From positions 248,001-312,000 of the forward strand of contig DATGZN010000094.1 of assembly GCA_035297145.1 (NCBI GenBank): DNA of 64,000 bases, in the 5' to 3' direction. Made by a program: the position numbers and the translations under genes. Below are positions 1 to 9,556 of this stretch, piece by piece. The number at the start of each line of letters is the position of its first letter. Within the stretch, counting starts at the first letter, position 1. Source of the DNA: QHXW01 sp035297145 (lineage in GTDB: Bacteria > Acidobacteriota > Terriglobia > Bryobacterales > Bryobacteraceae). The notes beneath the pieces are model-generated. The model was given only the letters and a program-made list of their open reading frames with translations. It did no database searches and was not told where the DNA came from.

Positions 1-760
1 GCCCCGAACTGGCAATCTGTTTCCACGCGCCCAGAAGTCGCGTTTCCCAAACTGTGAGCGACTCGGCAATGTCGACCGCTTCCTGGTCGTCGTCCCGGTC
101 CCGCGCGTTGATCAGCCGCCAGTATGCCTCTCCCAGCCAAGAGCGCACGGCGGTGCTGAACAATTGAGGGCCATCCTGTTCATGTTGAAGTACTATGCGG
201 ACCGGAATTTTTGATTCGGGCGCCTGCCATATTTGCTGTGCCAGATCCGACCGCCCAAGCCGAACCAACAAGGCCATGGACAGAGGCGCAAGGGTACCCG
301 GTCCCTCCATGTTGAACCAGAATGCTGCCCGCTCTGGCGGCGGAGGTTTCGGGAGTGGGATTCTTCCACTCCAGGGCTCCGTCGCAGCGATCGTACGCAC
401 GTCGCCATCGAGATCGGCCCGCAGTCCGATCGTAAGCGGTCGATAGACCAATCCGTTCCAGCCGACCGCGTATTGGTTAGAGAATACCCAGGCATGCGTT
501 TTCAGGCGATCGTGCGCCTCTGGGTAATCGGCGAAAGGTACGGCGAACTCGATTTCCCGGTACTCACCGCCTCTCGGATCGGCAAGCCCGGCATCGAACA
601 GCTTTCCTGCCACCGTCACCACGTATTCCGGGAGGCCTCGCCCACTGGGAGGCGTCCAAGGCTGATGCTGCGCGGGAGGCTCCGGCAGCGCCGCGCTCGC
701 AACTCGAACGACTGAGAGCACGGCCATGATTAAATACCGCCAGCGATTTGTCTTGATCAC
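1..760 (-). CDS. Secreted protein of unknown function, C-terminus cut by window edge
   Basis: An open frame runs leftward from 760 off the left edge, so about 253 codons are visible and the end is missing. A GTG start at 760 gives a plausible Sec signal peptide: a charged start (IKTNRWR), a hydrophobic stretch (YLIMAVLSVV) and small residues for cleavage near residues 21-24. An in-frame TAG lies seven codons upstream. The ATG at 727 would remove the charged segment, so I prefer GTG. The mature part has no transmembrane segment and no motif I recognise; it is rich in Trp, Arg and acidic residues. The Shine-Dalgarno sequence is weak. It is divergent from the GT39 gene. Function unknown; periplasmic or exported location is inferred. 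Confidence 0.7.
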   Translation of the reverse strand, partial: MIKTNRWRYLIMAVLSVVRVASAALPEPPAQHQPWTPPSGRGLPEYVVTVAGKLFDAGLADPRGGEYREIEFAVPFADYPEAHDRLKTHAWVFSNQYAVGWNGLVYRPLTIGLRADLDGDVRTIAATEPWSGRIPLPKPPPPERAAFWFNMEGPGTLAPLSMALLVRLGRSDLAQQIWQAPESKIPVRIVLQHEQDGPQLFSTAVRSWLGEAYWRLINARDRDDDQEAVDIAESLTVWETRLLGAWKQIASSG

Positions 761-897
761 GGCGCCATTAGTGCCATGCTATACCTGTTACGTGCCGTGG
801 CGCATCTCAATGTGGTCAAATCATTTACACGCCAAAAATCAATTTTGCAAAAACAAACCCATTCCCATTTCCGGACACTTCTACGACTGACTCTTCA

Positions 898-2349
898 ATG
901 CCCCGCTTCCTCCTCTCCATCCCCGTCGCCTTCCTCCTCTACTTCTTCGCCCTAGCCCGCACAGGCCTCCTCACTCCCGATGAGCCGCGCTACGCCTCCA
1001 TCGCCCGCGAAATGGCTCACTCCGGCGATTGGATCACTCCTCATCTCTGGGGTACGCCCTGGTTCGAGAAGCCGCCGCTGCTTTACTGGATGGAAGCCGT
1101 CGCGTTCCGTCTCGGCGTGAACGACGACCTCGCCCCGCGCCTGCCTATCGCCCTCACCAGCATCGCGTTCCTGATCTTCTTTTATTGGATATTGCGCCGT
1201 GAATTCGGTGACCCTGCCGCCTGGTACGCCACCGCCATCCTCGCGACATCGGCCGCCTGGCTCGGATTCAGCCACATCGGCGTCACCGATCTCCCGCTCG
1301 CCGCCGCCTTCTCCGCGGCCATGCTCCTCTCGCTCGGCTGGATCGACCACGGTGATAGCCGCTGGTTGCCGCTCGCCGCCGCACTGCTCGGTCTCGCCGT
1401 GCTGGCCAAAGGACTGGTCCCGCTCGTCCTCGCCCTGCCACTCGCCTGGACGGCCCGCCGCCGTCTCCTCGACTGGTTCCATCCCACCGTGATCGCTGCC
1501 TTTGCCATCATCGCGCTCCCCTGGTATGTGCTCTGCTTCATCCGCAACGGCTGGCCCTTCCTCCGGGAAATCGTCTGGCAGCAGCAGATCGGCCGCTTCT
1601 TCACGCCGGAACGAGCGCACACGCAGCCATTTTGGTTCTTTCTGCCCATCATCGTCGGCGCGCTGTTCCCCTGGATCCCCGCACTCATCCCGCTCGCGCA
1701 GCGCCAGCTCTATTCCGACACCCGCCGCCGCTTTCTGCTCGGGTGGGCGCTCTTCGGTCTGGTCTTTTTCTCCGCCGCGCGCAACAAGCTCCCCGGCTAC
1801 GCTCTCCCGCTCGTTCCTCCCATTACAATCCTCGCCGGCATCGCACTCGCAGATTCCAAACGATGGCGCTGGGTCACAACTGGAACAACCGCGCTCCTCG
1901 TCCTACTCGGCCCGATCGCCGCCATTCTACCGACCGCTCTCGCCGCTGGCATTTCCCGATCTGCACTTCCCCCGTTTCACTGGACCTGGCTTCTCCCCGC
2001 GCTCGCCTGCATCCCCGTCTGGCTTCTCGAACGCGCCGGCTCTCGCGGTGCCGCCATCACACTAGTCGCCCTCGCCATCACCGCCGGCGCCATCGGCATC
2101 AAGCTTCGTACCTTCCCGGAAATCGACCGTGTCGCCTCGGCGCGCCCGCTCTGGATTGCCGTCGCTCCAATTCGCGACCGCGTCTGCGTCGCCAGCCTGC
2201 ACCGCAGCCTGCGCTACGGCCTGAATTACTACTCAATCACCCCGCTGCCCGATTGCCACGAGCAGCCGCGCGAGATCGAAATTACGCAAAATCCCGGCGA
2301 ACCGCCGCGCCTCGTGAGTGCCGTAGCGATACCCGCCGCCGCGCACTAG
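898..2349 (+). CDS. GT39 (ArnT/PMT-type) membrane glycosyltransferase
   Basis: A 483-residue polytopic membrane protein. The first periplasmic loop carries TPDEPRY (about residues 26-32) followed by FEKPPLLYW (about 56-64), the signature of dolichyl-phosphate-mannose mannosyltransferase/ArnT-like enzymes that transfer a sugar from a polyprenyl-phosphate donor to lipid A, glycan or protein outside the membrane. The acidic pair in DEPRY is the expected catalytic/metal site. About ten hydrophobic helices follow, and there is a soluble C-terminal tail. Length is normal for the family. No clear Shine-Dalgarno precedes ATG 898. It is not obviously co-transcribed with neighbours, since the next gene is convergent. 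Acceptor and donor cannot be told from sequence. Confidence 0.9.
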   Translation: MPRFLLSIPVAFLLYFFALARTGLLTPDEPRYASIAREMAHSGDWITPHLWGTPWFEKPPLLYWMEAVAFRLGVNDDLAPRLPIALTSIAFLIFFYWILRREFGDPAAWYATAILATSAAWLGFSHIGVTDLPLAAAFSAAMLLSLGWIDHGDSRWLPLAAALLGLAVLAKGLVPLVLALPLAWTARRRLLDWFHPTVIAAFAIIALPWYVLCFIRNGWPFLREIVWQQQIGRFFTPERAHTQPFWFFLPIIVGALFPWIPALIPLAQRQLYSDTRRRFLLGWALFGLVFFSAARNKLPGYALPLVPPITILAGIALADSKRWRWVTTGTTALLVLLGPIAAILPTALAAGISRSALPPFHWTWLLPALACIPVWLLERAGSRGAAITLVALAITAGAIGIKLRTFPEIDRVASARPLWIAVAPIRDRVCVASLHRSLRYGLNYYSITPLPDCHEQPREIEITQNPGEPPRLVSAVAIPAAAH

Positions 2350-2368
2350 CAGGCAACTTACCGAGGCA

Positions 2369-3169
2369 CTACTGCTTCTCGGCGATATACGTCGCTGTTC
2401 GGTCTGTCTGCTTATTGGTTGAGACCACCGTCATTTTCTTCCCATCGGGCGCGACCGTCATTTTCAGTACGAAGACTACCTTGCCGTCACGCTTATCTGT
2501 CTCCTCGATCGTGCGGTCGTCCACGCGTTTCAGAGAGACAGAGCTGAAGGTATACGATCCTTTGACTGGGTAGTCTTTGCCGTCTAGCTGCGCCGTGTAG
2601 CTCACGCCCGTCGGTGTGGACATACTCAGCCCGTCGGCACCGCTCTTGTAGGTCGTCGCGAGGCCATTTTCACTCTGTGCAACCTTGTTGGTTCGCCACG
2701 ACCCAGAAGTCCCATTCGCTCCCGCAGGCGCCTTTCCTACCCGCGTGGCTGTAACTTCGGTACCTACCGTTTGATCGCTGTTCTGCGGATGCGCGATAGT
2801 CTTCACCGTCAGAGTCTTGCCGTCGTCCGACACGGTCCGCGTCTGCTCGCTCACCGTCTTGCCACTCTTCTTGGTCGTGATGGCAATCGACTTGGGATCA
2901 ACTTCATGCACATTGATCGTGTCATAAGCCTGCCCTGTAACGGACTGGTCCTGCCCATCGGCCTTCACGTTGATCTTCGGGTTGCAACTGGAACACTCAT
3001 ACATGCCTTTGTTCAACGAGAACACGTTAGGCTTCGGTGATAGCTTGGCCTGGTCCATATTCATGCGCCATGTGCCGTCGAATGGGCTTTGCGCAAGCAG
3101 TGATACGGGAGCCCACAACACCGGTATCAGAAACGACGCGTAAGTCAAGAGCCGCTCGATTTTCTTCAT
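2369..3169 (-). CDS. Secreted protein of unknown function (SPFDGTW-type, acidobacterial)
   Basis: A 266-residue protein. It has an N-terminal signal peptide (MKKIERLLTYASF, hydrophobic core, cleavage after LLAQ) and a mature part opening with SPFDGTWRMN. I chose ATG 3169 over ATG 3175 because an AGGAG sits seven bases before 3169 but only one base before 3175. The mature chain is beta-rich in character with repeated Thr/Asp/Lys strands (for example ITTKKSGKTVSEQTRTVSDDGK), a lipocalin-like look, and two nearby cysteines (CSSC, about residue 40). Proteins of this kind are frequent in Acidobacteriota, but I know of no assigned function. It ends 20 bp from the convergent GT39 gene and is divergent from the 5'-nucleotidase gene. 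Confidence 0.75.
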   Translation of the reverse strand: MKKIERLLTYASFLIPVLWAPVSLLAQSPFDGTWRMNMDQAKLSPKPNVFSLNKGMYECSSCNPKINVKADGQDQSVTGQAYDTINVHEVDPKSIAITTKKSGKTVSEQTRTVSDDGKTLTVKTIAHPQNSDQTVGTEVTATRVGKAPAGANGTSGSWRTNKVAQSENGLATTYKSGADGLSMSTPTGVSYTAQLDGKDYPVKGSYTFSSVSLKRVDDRTIEETDKRDGKVVFVLKMTVAPDGKKMTVVSTNKQTDRTATYIAEKQ

Positions 3170-3347
3170 CTGCATTCTCCTCTACTTGGGTTTCGAATTT
3201 GGCCTTCTGAGCAGCGGGTAGGAGCCCAGGTTGCGGGTAGTATACACCCAACTGTCTCCGCGCGTGCTTTGCCCGGCCAGCTCCAGCGCCTGGTGAGTCC
3301 TGTCGCCATTCCCGCAAGCGCGCGTCGCTATACTCGAAAGTGACCCC

Positions 3348-4679
3348 ATGATTTCCCGTAACCGATTTGTAAAACTGCTGCTGGCGCTCTGTCTTGCCGC
3401 ACACCTCAACGCACAGCAGGACATCCGCCCCCTCACGATTCTGCATACTAACGATCTCCACGCTCATATCCAACCCGACAACGACGGCATGGGCGGCTTC
3501 GCATACCTGGCAACCGCGTTGCGCAACGAGCGCGCGCATTGCGAGGCGTGCCTCTACCTGGATGCCGGCGATCTCGTGCAAGGCACTCCTGTCTCCACCA
3601 TCTATCACGGCGAACCGATCTACGAGCTGGCGAATCTTTTGAAACCGGACGCCTCAACACTCGGGAATCACGAGTTAGATTACGGCTGGAACGAGGCCGG
3701 GAAGTTCGTCACCATCGCTAAGTTCCCGATCGTCTCCTCGAACATCCTGAATGCCGTCGGACAGCCCGTCACCGGCAAGCCATATGTGATTCAGACCGTC
3801 GGCGGAATACGAGTTGCCGTGATCGGCGCCGTTCTTGGCGATCTGGCCACCGCCCTTACGACGCCTGAAGAGATGGGTCCCTGGCGCGTCATTCCGCCGG
3901 TTGATGCCATTCGCAGCGTCGTCGCCGAGATTGGTGGCCGCGCCGACCTCATCGTGGTTGTCGCTCACATTCACAGCGATGAAACCGAAAAGATCCTGCA
4001 CACCATCCCTCAGGTCGCCGTGGTGGTCGCCGGCCACGAGCACAATGGCTACCGCGGGCTGAAGAAGATCGATGGCCGCGTGGCCGTTGAGGTGCAAGCT
4101 TACGGAGTAGAATTGGGGCGTCTCGATTTGCGCGTCGACGTTCCGCATCACACCATCGTTTCTGCCGACTGGAAGCGCATCCCCATCAATTCCAAAACCA
4201 TCTCGCCGGATACCGAGATGGCCGCCGCCGTGGCGGGCTGGGAAGCCAAAGTTTCCAAGATCGTCGATGTGCCGATCGGGGTTGCCAAACATACCATCGC
4301 CCATCGGGATTTGCGAACCCTGGTCGAACGAGCCATGGCCGAGGAGACCGGCGCCGACATCGCCTGGATCAATCCCGGCAACATTCGCGATGTGCTGCCG
4401 AAAGGCCAACTGCTGGCGCGCCATGTTTGGAACGTCCTGCCCTTCGACGATCGCGTGGTGCTCGGGCATTTCCTCGGTAGCCAGCTTCCGCCGGCGATCG
4501 CGAGAGAGTTCCCACTCGACCCAAACAAGTTCTATACGATCGCGGTCACAGACTATACGGTGGCCAATCAGTCGTCGCCGAATCAGCTTGCGACCAGCGG
4601 CCTCAAGTTTGCCAAGACCGGTCCGTTACAACGCGACTTAGTGCTCGATTGGATCAAGCGCAAAGGTACGGTCGAGTAG
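3348..4679 (+). CDS. Periplasmic 5'-nucleotidase / 2',3'-cyclic phosphodiesterase family (UshA-like)
   Basis: A 443-residue protein with signal peptide (MISRNRFVKLLLALCLAAHLNAQ) and the metallophosphatase blocks of the UshA/CpdB family in order: TILHTNDLHAHI (about 28-39), DAGDLVQGTP (about 70-79), LGNHELDYG (about 101-109), VAHIHSDE (about 204-211) and AGHEHNG (about 228-234). These supply the two-metal site Asp, His, Asn, His and His ligands. The C-terminal half (about 300-430) matches the 5'-nucleotidase substrate-binding domain, with INPGNIRD. It probably removes phosphate from extracytoplasmic nucleotides. It is slightly shorter than E. coli UshA. The ABC exporter genes follow after 44 bp and could be read from the same transcript. 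Confidence 0.9.
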   Translation: MISRNRFVKLLLALCLAAHLNAQQDIRPLTILHTNDLHAHIQPDNDGMGGFAYLATALRNERAHCEACLYLDAGDLVQGTPVSTIYHGEPIYELANLLKPDASTLGNHELDYGWNEAGKFVTIAKFPIVSSNILNAVGQPVTGKPYVIQTVGGIRVAVIGAVLGDLATALTTPEEMGPWRVIPPVDAIRSVVAEIGGRADLIVVVAHIHSDETEKILHTIPQVAVVVAGHEHNGYRGLKKIDGRVAVEVQAYGVELGRLDLRVDVPHHTIVSADWKRIPINSKTISPDTEMAAAVAGWEAKVSKIVDVPIGVAKHTIAHRDLRTLVERAMAEETGADIAWINPGNIRDVLPKGQLLARHVWNVLPFDDRVVLGHFLGSQLPPAIAREFPLDPNKFYTIAVTDYTVANQSSPNQLATSGLKFAKTGPLQRDLVLDWIKRKGTVE

Positions 4680-4723
4680 CTCACCCGTCGCGCAACTGCG
4701 ATAACATCGGCAGCGGAGGTATA

Positions 4724-5641
4724 GTGTCGGATCAAACAAACGCCGTCGAGATCTCCGGTGTCACCAAGACCTTCGGAAACGTAGCCGCCGTCGACAGCCT
4801 GTCGCTGGCTGTTCCGGAAGGTTCAGTCTACGGCTTCATCGGTCCCAACGGCTCTGGAAAAACCACCACCATGCGCATGATCGCCGGGATTTTCTATCCC
4901 GATTGCGGGGACATCCGCGTCTTCGGCCACCCAATCTCGAGTGCACGATCCGACCACGTTGCCTACCTGCCCGAAGAGCGGGGCCTGTTCCGAAAAATGG
5001 AAGTGCAGGCGCTGCTTGAATTCCACGGGGAGCTTCGCAGTGGCCGCAAAGTGACCGCCGAAGTGCAATCCTGGCTGTCACGATTAGGCCTCGCCCACGT
5101 TGCTAAGAAGAAAGTCGAGACGCTCAGCAAGGGGATGAGCCAGAAGGTCCAATTCATCGCCACTGTAGTGCCCGAGCCCAAGCTCCTGATTCTCGATGAG
5201 CCGTTCACGGGACTCGATCCCGTCAGCGGCGACCAGATTCGCGGAGCCGTTCTGGACATGCGCCGCCGCGGGACAACGGTCATACTCAGCACCCACGACA
5301 TGAGCGTCGCTGAGAACATGTGCGATTACATTTTCATGATCTTTCGCGGCAAGAAGGTGCTCGATGGAACGCTCGAAGCCATTCAGCAGCAGTATGGAAA
5401 CGACACCATTCGCGTTTCGGTCGAAGACGGCGTTATTCCGGACCTCCCTGGCGTCGAAAAGATCCGCGATTTCGGGCTCGTCCAGGAATTGCGCATATCG
5501 CGCGGTTGCGACCCGCAGGAGCTGTTGCGCACGCTCGTGGCGCAAACCCGTGTGACCAGCTTCTCCGTCACCAAGCCTTCGCTCCACGACATTTTCATTC
5601 GCATTGCCGGCCCTGCCGCAGAGGAGGTGAAGGTTGCGTAG
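4724..5641 (+). CDS. ABC transporter ATP-binding protein (NatA-like)
   Basis: A 305-residue ATPase. Walker A is GPNGSGKT (40-47), the signature is LSKGMSQ (134-140), Walker B is LLILDEP (154-160), and the switch His is in STHD (191). After about residue 215 comes the extra C-terminal domain common in NatA/EcsA-type ATPases. I place the start at GTG 4724, because GGAGGT (4715-4720) lies just before it. A longer frame from 4649 would overlap the end of the nucleotidase gene and adds a non-conserved N-terminus. It energises the membrane protein encoded next, whose start overlaps this gene's end by 8 bp, so translation is probably coupled. Substrate unknown; Na+ export or peptide export are possibilities from the family. 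Confidence 0.92.
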   Translation: MSDQTNAVEISGVTKTFGNVAAVDSLSLAVPEGSVYGFIGPNGSGKTTTMRMIAGIFYPDCGDIRVFGHPISSARSDHVAYLPEERGLFRKMEVQALLEFHGELRSGRKVTAEVQSWLSRLGLAHVAKKKVETLSKGMSQKVQFIATVVPEPKLLILDEPFTGLDPVSGDQIRGAVLDMRRRGTTVILSTHDMSVAENMCDYIFMIFRGKKVLDGTLEAIQQQYGNDTIRVSVEDGVIPDLPGVEKIRDFGLVQELRISRGCDPQELLRTLVAQTRVTSFSVTKPSLHDIFIRIAGPAAEEVKVA

Positions 5642-6983
5642 AAGTCTCCTCATCGCCAAGCGCGATTACTTGATGTCCATCCGCAATAAGACCTTCATCA
5701 TTGGCCTGATCATGGCCCCGGTCCTGTTCGGTGGTGGCTTCCTGGGCATTGCGCTCATGAATGCTCAGCCGGACATTGCAGACCGGCATGTCGCGATTCT
5801 CGATCGGACCGGTCAGGCGGCCGCCCTGGTGATCGCGGCAGCAAAAGAGAAAAACACCAAAGAGCTTTTCAACAAGAAGACTGGAAAGCAGGAGTCGCCG
5901 CGGTATTTCTTCGAGACCATCCCCGCCGACACTCAATCCCCGGATGCGCAGAGGTTACAGTTATCGAACCGTGTACGCCAAGGCGAGTTATACGCGTTCC
6001 TGGAAATCGGCGCCGATGCGCTACACCCGGGCGATGAGATAGAAGGCCAGGATCCCGCCTCGCGGGAAAAGGACGCCCGCCGCCGCGTGGCTTTCTACAG
6101 CAACTCAACCGCATTAAGCGACGTGCGGTACTGGCTTGCAGACGCGGTTGATACTGGTCTTCGCCGTGCGCGCCTGTTGCAACTCGGCGTGGACCAAAGA
6201 AACTTTCACGACCTTCTCGCCTCCGTTCCGTTCGAACCCATGAGCCTGGTAGTCAGGGACGAAACCACAGGGAAGATTGCCGGCGCGGTCAAGAAAAATG
6301 AAGGGGCGAGTTTCGGTGTTCCCATAACCGTCATGATGCTATTGGGCATGATCGTGATTACGGGAGCCTCGCCTATGTTGACCTCCGTGGCCGAAGACAA
6401 AAGCAACCGCGTCTTCGAGATGCTGCTAGGTTCAGCCACTCCGCTGGAACTCATGATGGGGAAAGTGCTCGCGGCCATCGGCAGGTCCATCACGAGTTCC
6501 ATCTTCTATGTGGCGGGCGGCACATTCGTCCTGTATGGATTGGCCATTGCCGGCCTTGTCCCGCTGTCCCTTTACCCTTGGTTCTATATCTACCTGCTCG
6601 CTGATCTGATGTTTCTATGCGCTTTTGCGGCAGCTTTGGGTGCGAGTTGCGGAAGTCCTCAGGATGCGCAGCATCTCGCGATCATCTTGCTCGCCCCCGT
6701 CTTGATTCCATATTTCCTGTTTATGCCGGTGATGAGCCAGCCAAACGGTGCCATCGCGATCGCGCTCTCGCTGTTCCCACCGTTCACGCCGATGTTGATG
6801 TTGTTGCGCCAAGCCATGCCGCAGGGCGTTCCCGCCTGGCAGCCCTGGGTCGGTCTGGTCGGCACCCTGGCGTGCACCGTCGTTCTAACATGGGCCGCCT
6901 CGCGCATCTTCCGCGTAGCGATCTTGATGCAAGGCAAAACTCCGAAAGCCGCCGACCTTCTACGCTGGGCCGTGCGCGGCTAG
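5634..6983 (+). CDS. ABC-2 type permease (NatB-like)
   Basis: A 449-residue membrane partner of the preceding ATPase. It starts at TTG 5634, inside the last codons of the ATPase gene, with GAGGTGA about four bases upstream. A first transmembrane helix (FIIGLIMAPVLFGGGFLGIAL) is followed by a large extracytoplasmic segment (about 45-235). Then comes a block of five or six helices (about 240-430), the layout of NatB/ABC-2_membrane_3 permeases. The motif GASPMLTSVAEDKSNRVFEM in the second half is typical of this class. ATPase and permease form a two-gene exporter. A perfect hairpin follows the stop. The exported substrate cannot be told. Confidence 0.88.
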   Translation: MRRSLLIAKRDYLMSIRNKTFIIGLIMAPVLFGGGFLGIALMNAQPDIADRHVAILDRTGQAAALVIAAAKEKNTKELFNKKTGKQESPRYFFETIPADTQSPDAQRLQLSNRVRQGELYAFLEIGADALHPGDEIEGQDPASREKDARRRVAFYSNSTALSDVRYWLADAVDTGLRRARLLQLGVDQRNFHDLLASVPFEPMSLVVRDETTGKIAGAVKKNEGASFGVPITVMMLLGMIVITGASPMLTSVAEDKSNRVFEMLLGSATPLELMMGKVLAAIGRSITSSIFYVAGGTFVLYGLAIAGLVPLSLYPWFYIYLLADLMFLCAFAAALGASCGSPQDAQHLAIILLAPVLIPYFLFMPVMSQPNGAIAIALSLFPPFTPMLMLLRQAMPQGVPAWQPWVGLVGTLACTVVLTWAASRIFRVAILMQGKTPKAADLLRWAVRG

Positions 6984-6985
6984 TA

Positions 6986-7007
6986 GGACGGGCATTCCTG
7001 CCCGTCC
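6986..7007. repeat. Perfect palindrome after the ABC operon (REP-like or terminator stem)
   Basis: GGACGGGCA, loop TTCC, TGCCCGTCC: a perfect 9-bp stem with a 4-base loop, 3 bp after the permease stop codon. There is no T-run after it, so it is not a classic intrinsic terminator. It may be a REP-type element or an RNA 3'-end stabiliser. I saw no second copy in this window. Confidence 0.6.
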
Positions 7008-7170
7008 AAGGTCTTTCGGAACTAACCGGGATCATAGAATCCTATTAGCTGATTCCGGACACTTCCGTCCCCACACCGCACATTGGGACGGCCGCTGCCG
7101 CTTTTAGCTTCCCCATTGCCTAAGTGCCGGTTCATGGAACCTCGATTGCCTTATGATTTGTTCACGGGAA

Positions 7171-9549
7171 ATGAATTCCCTAATCCAAGACGCGCGTTTC
7201 AGTTTCCGGATGCTCGCCAGAAGCCCCGGCTTCACCGCCGTGGCGATCATCACGCTGGCGCTCGGCATCGGCGCCAATACCGCCATTTTCAGCGTCGTGA
7301 ATGCGGTCCTGTTGCGCCCGTTGCCGTTCCCTCATCCGGAACGTCTGGTGCGCGTTCTCGAATCCAGCCATCGGTTCATGAAAGGGCAACCGGTTCAGGC
7401 CACGCTGGTGAGCTTCCGCGCCTGGCATGACCATAACCGCACGCTGGAACGGATTGCCGCTTTTGAGTCGTACACGTTCGTGTTGACCGGCGCGGGTGAC
7501 GCGACGAAAGTAGCGGGCGCGATCGTCTCCGAGGATTTCTTCCCGCTGCTCGGCGTCAAGCCTTTCCGCGGCCGGTTCTTCACCGCCGCGGAGAATCGGC
7601 CCGGCAATGATGGCGTGGCCGTGCTCAGCTATGGGATCTGGCAGCGGCGCTTTGGAGCAGATCCAAGTGTCATCGGCCGGCCGGTGGTGCTGAACGGCCA
7701 TCCGCACACGGTGATTGGTGTGTTGCCCCCGGGGTTTCATTTCATCCCGACCGGTGATGCGGAATTCTGGGCGCCGGTATCGCTGGAACAACCGGAGCCG
7801 AAGCATGCCGGGAACAAATTTTACCTGGATACGATCGGACGCTTGCGACCGGGAATCGCTATCGCGCAAGCTCGCGCAGAGTTGGATGCGCTAGTTCACG
7901 CAGCGAGCAATGGGAACTCGATGGCGGTGGTTTCCCCGCTCGATGAAGACATCGTCGGCCCAAGCCGCCGGTCTTTGCTCGTGCTGTTTGGAGCTGTCGG
8001 CCTGGTGCTTCTGATAGCCTGCGCCAATGTGGCGAACTTGCAATTGGCACGTGCGACCGCGCGAACACGGGAGATCGCCATTCGGATCGCGATCGGCGCC
8101 GGCCGCTGGCGCGTGATGCGCCAATTACTGGTCGAATCCGCTTTGCTGGCACTGGCCGGTGGACTCGCGGGTCTACTGATGGCCTGGTGGGGTACAGAAC
8201 TGCTGGTGCGCCTCGGCGCGGCTGAGCTTCCCAGAGCCGATGAGATCGCCATCGACGGTTGGGTGCTAGCCTTCACCGTTGCCGCTTCTCTCGCGGCGGG
8301 CGTCGTGTTCGGGTTCGCGGCGGCGATCCAGGCGTCCCGAACGGACCTGAACCTCAATCTCAAGGAAGGAGGCGCAGGCGCGGCCGGCCGGAGGAGCCGC
8401 CTGCGAAGCGCCCTCGTCGTCGGTGAAGTTGCCGCGGCCTTGATGCTCTCCGTCGGCGCAGGGCTTATGATCCATACACTCTGGCAGCTCCGGCACACGC
8501 AGATCGGCTTCCTTACGAAGAACATCCTCACCTTGGAAGTTGAGCTTCCCTGGCCAAAATACGAGGGAACGCACGCCGCCGAATTCTACCGCGCCGTCGT
8601 GGGCCGCGTGAATGCGCTGCACGGCATCGAAGCCGCGGGATTCGTGAACACGCTCCCCATGGGCGGCGGTGAGACATTCGCCGGGTTTCGACCCGAAGGC
8701 GCTCCCGAGAGCCAGCTATCCTCCGCGCAGTTCCGGACAATATCACCCGGCTACTTTCGAACCATGGGAATTCCGTTGATTGAGGGACGCCCTTTCACAG
8801 ACCGGGACATTGAGGGAAGACCTCACGTGGCCATCGTCAATAGGACTTTGGCCCGCCGCTTCTTCGACGGCCACGCTCTGGGCCGCCACATCTCTCAAGG
8901 GGGAGATGAGTGGAGTGAAATCGTAGGCGTCATCGGCGACATCCGGTTCAGCAAACTGAGTTCCGAGCCTCTCCCAGAAATCTACCATCCATTGGCTCAG
9001 GAGCCCAGAACCTTGATGTGGTTGGCGGTGCACACGACAGCCGATCCCCTGACGCTGGTCGCGAGTATCCGGAGTGAGATTCAAGCACTCGACCGCGATA
9101 TCCCCATAAGCAGTGTGACGACGATGGATGATCGTGTGTCGACCTCGCTCGGTACATCGCGGTTCTTGCTCTGGCTCTTGATTACCTTTGCGGGTGTCGC
9201 GATGGTACTCGCCAGCGTGGGTGGTTACGCCATGATGAGCTATGCGGTCGCGCAGCGGACCCACGAGATTGGCGTGCGCATTGCCGTGGGTGCTGGGCGT
9301 GAAGACATCCTAGCCCTGGTTGTAGGTCAGGGATTGCGGCTCGCTCTGCTGGGCGTGGCCATCGGCTTAGCCGGCTCATTTGCCGTCACGCGAGTTCTAT
9401 CGAGCTTTCTCTATGGTGTGAGCCCGGCTGACCCGATAGCGCTCGGAGCCGCTTCGCTAGTCATGGCCGGTGTTGTGCTTGTTGCCAGCTACATGCCGGC
9501 GCGACACGCCGCGAATTTAGATCCGATTGCCGTGCTATGCCGGGAATAG
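7171..9549 (+). CDS. Acidobacterial duplicated orphan permease (ADOP, MacB/FtsX-like)
   Basis: A 792-residue permease. It opens with MNSLIQDARFSFRMLARSPGF, which is the usual N-terminus of the ADOP family, and then ITLALGIGANTAIFSVVNAVLLRPLPF. Two FtsX-type units are visible. Each has a periplasmic MacB-like domain followed by helices: about 21-45 and 265-400, then about 415-440 and 665-790. Family signatures such as LLIACANVANLQLARATAR (about 280-300) and the matching RTHEIGVRIAVGAG in the second half (about 700) are present. I use ATG 7171 rather than 7153 because it matches the family start. No ATPase gene adjoins it, as the name orphan implies. ADOP genes are strongly enriched in Acidobacteriota and are the best lineage clue here. 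Confidence 0.93.
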   Translation: MNSLIQDARFSFRMLARSPGFTAVAIITLALGIGANTAIFSVVNAVLLRPLPFPHPERLVRVLESSHRFMKGQPVQATLVSFRAWHDHNRTLERIAAFESYTFVLTGAGDATKVAGAIVSEDFFPLLGVKPFRGRFFTAAENRPGNDGVAVLSYGIWQRRFGADPSVIGRPVVLNGHPHTVIGVLPPGFHFIPTGDAEFWAPVSLEQPEPKHAGNKFYLDTIGRLRPGIAIAQARAELDALVHAASNGNSMAVVSPLDEDIVGPSRRSLLVLFGAVGLVLLIACANVANLQLARATARTREIAIRIAIGAGRWRVMRQLLVESALLALAGGLAGLLMAWWGTELLVRLGAAELPRADEIAIDGWVLAFTVAASLAAGVVFGFAAAIQASRTDLNLNLKEGGAGAAGRRSRLRSALVVGEVAAALMLSVGAGLMIHTLWQLRHTQIGFLTKNILTLEVELPWPKYEGTHAAEFYRAVVGRVNALHGIEAAGFVNTLPMGGGETFAGFRPEGAPESQLSSAQFRTISPGYFRTMGIPLIEGRPFTDRDIEGRPHVAIVNRTLARRFFDGHALGRHISQGGDEWSEIVGVIGDIRFSKLSSEPLPEIYHPLAQEPRTLMWLAVHTTADPLTLVASIRSEIQALDRDIPISSVTTMDDRVSTSLGTSRFLLWLLITFAGVAMVLASVGGYAMMSYAVAQRTHEIGVRIAVGAGREDILALVVGQGLRLALLGVAIGLAGSFAVTRVLSSFLYGVSPADPIALGAASLVMAGVVLVASYMPARHAANLDPIAVLCRE

Positions 9550-9556
9550 AGCTGAG

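Noticed and set aside
952..1620. 222-codon leftward frame opposite the GT39 gene
   Set aside because: Gly/Glu/Arg-rich antisense shadow of a membrane protein.
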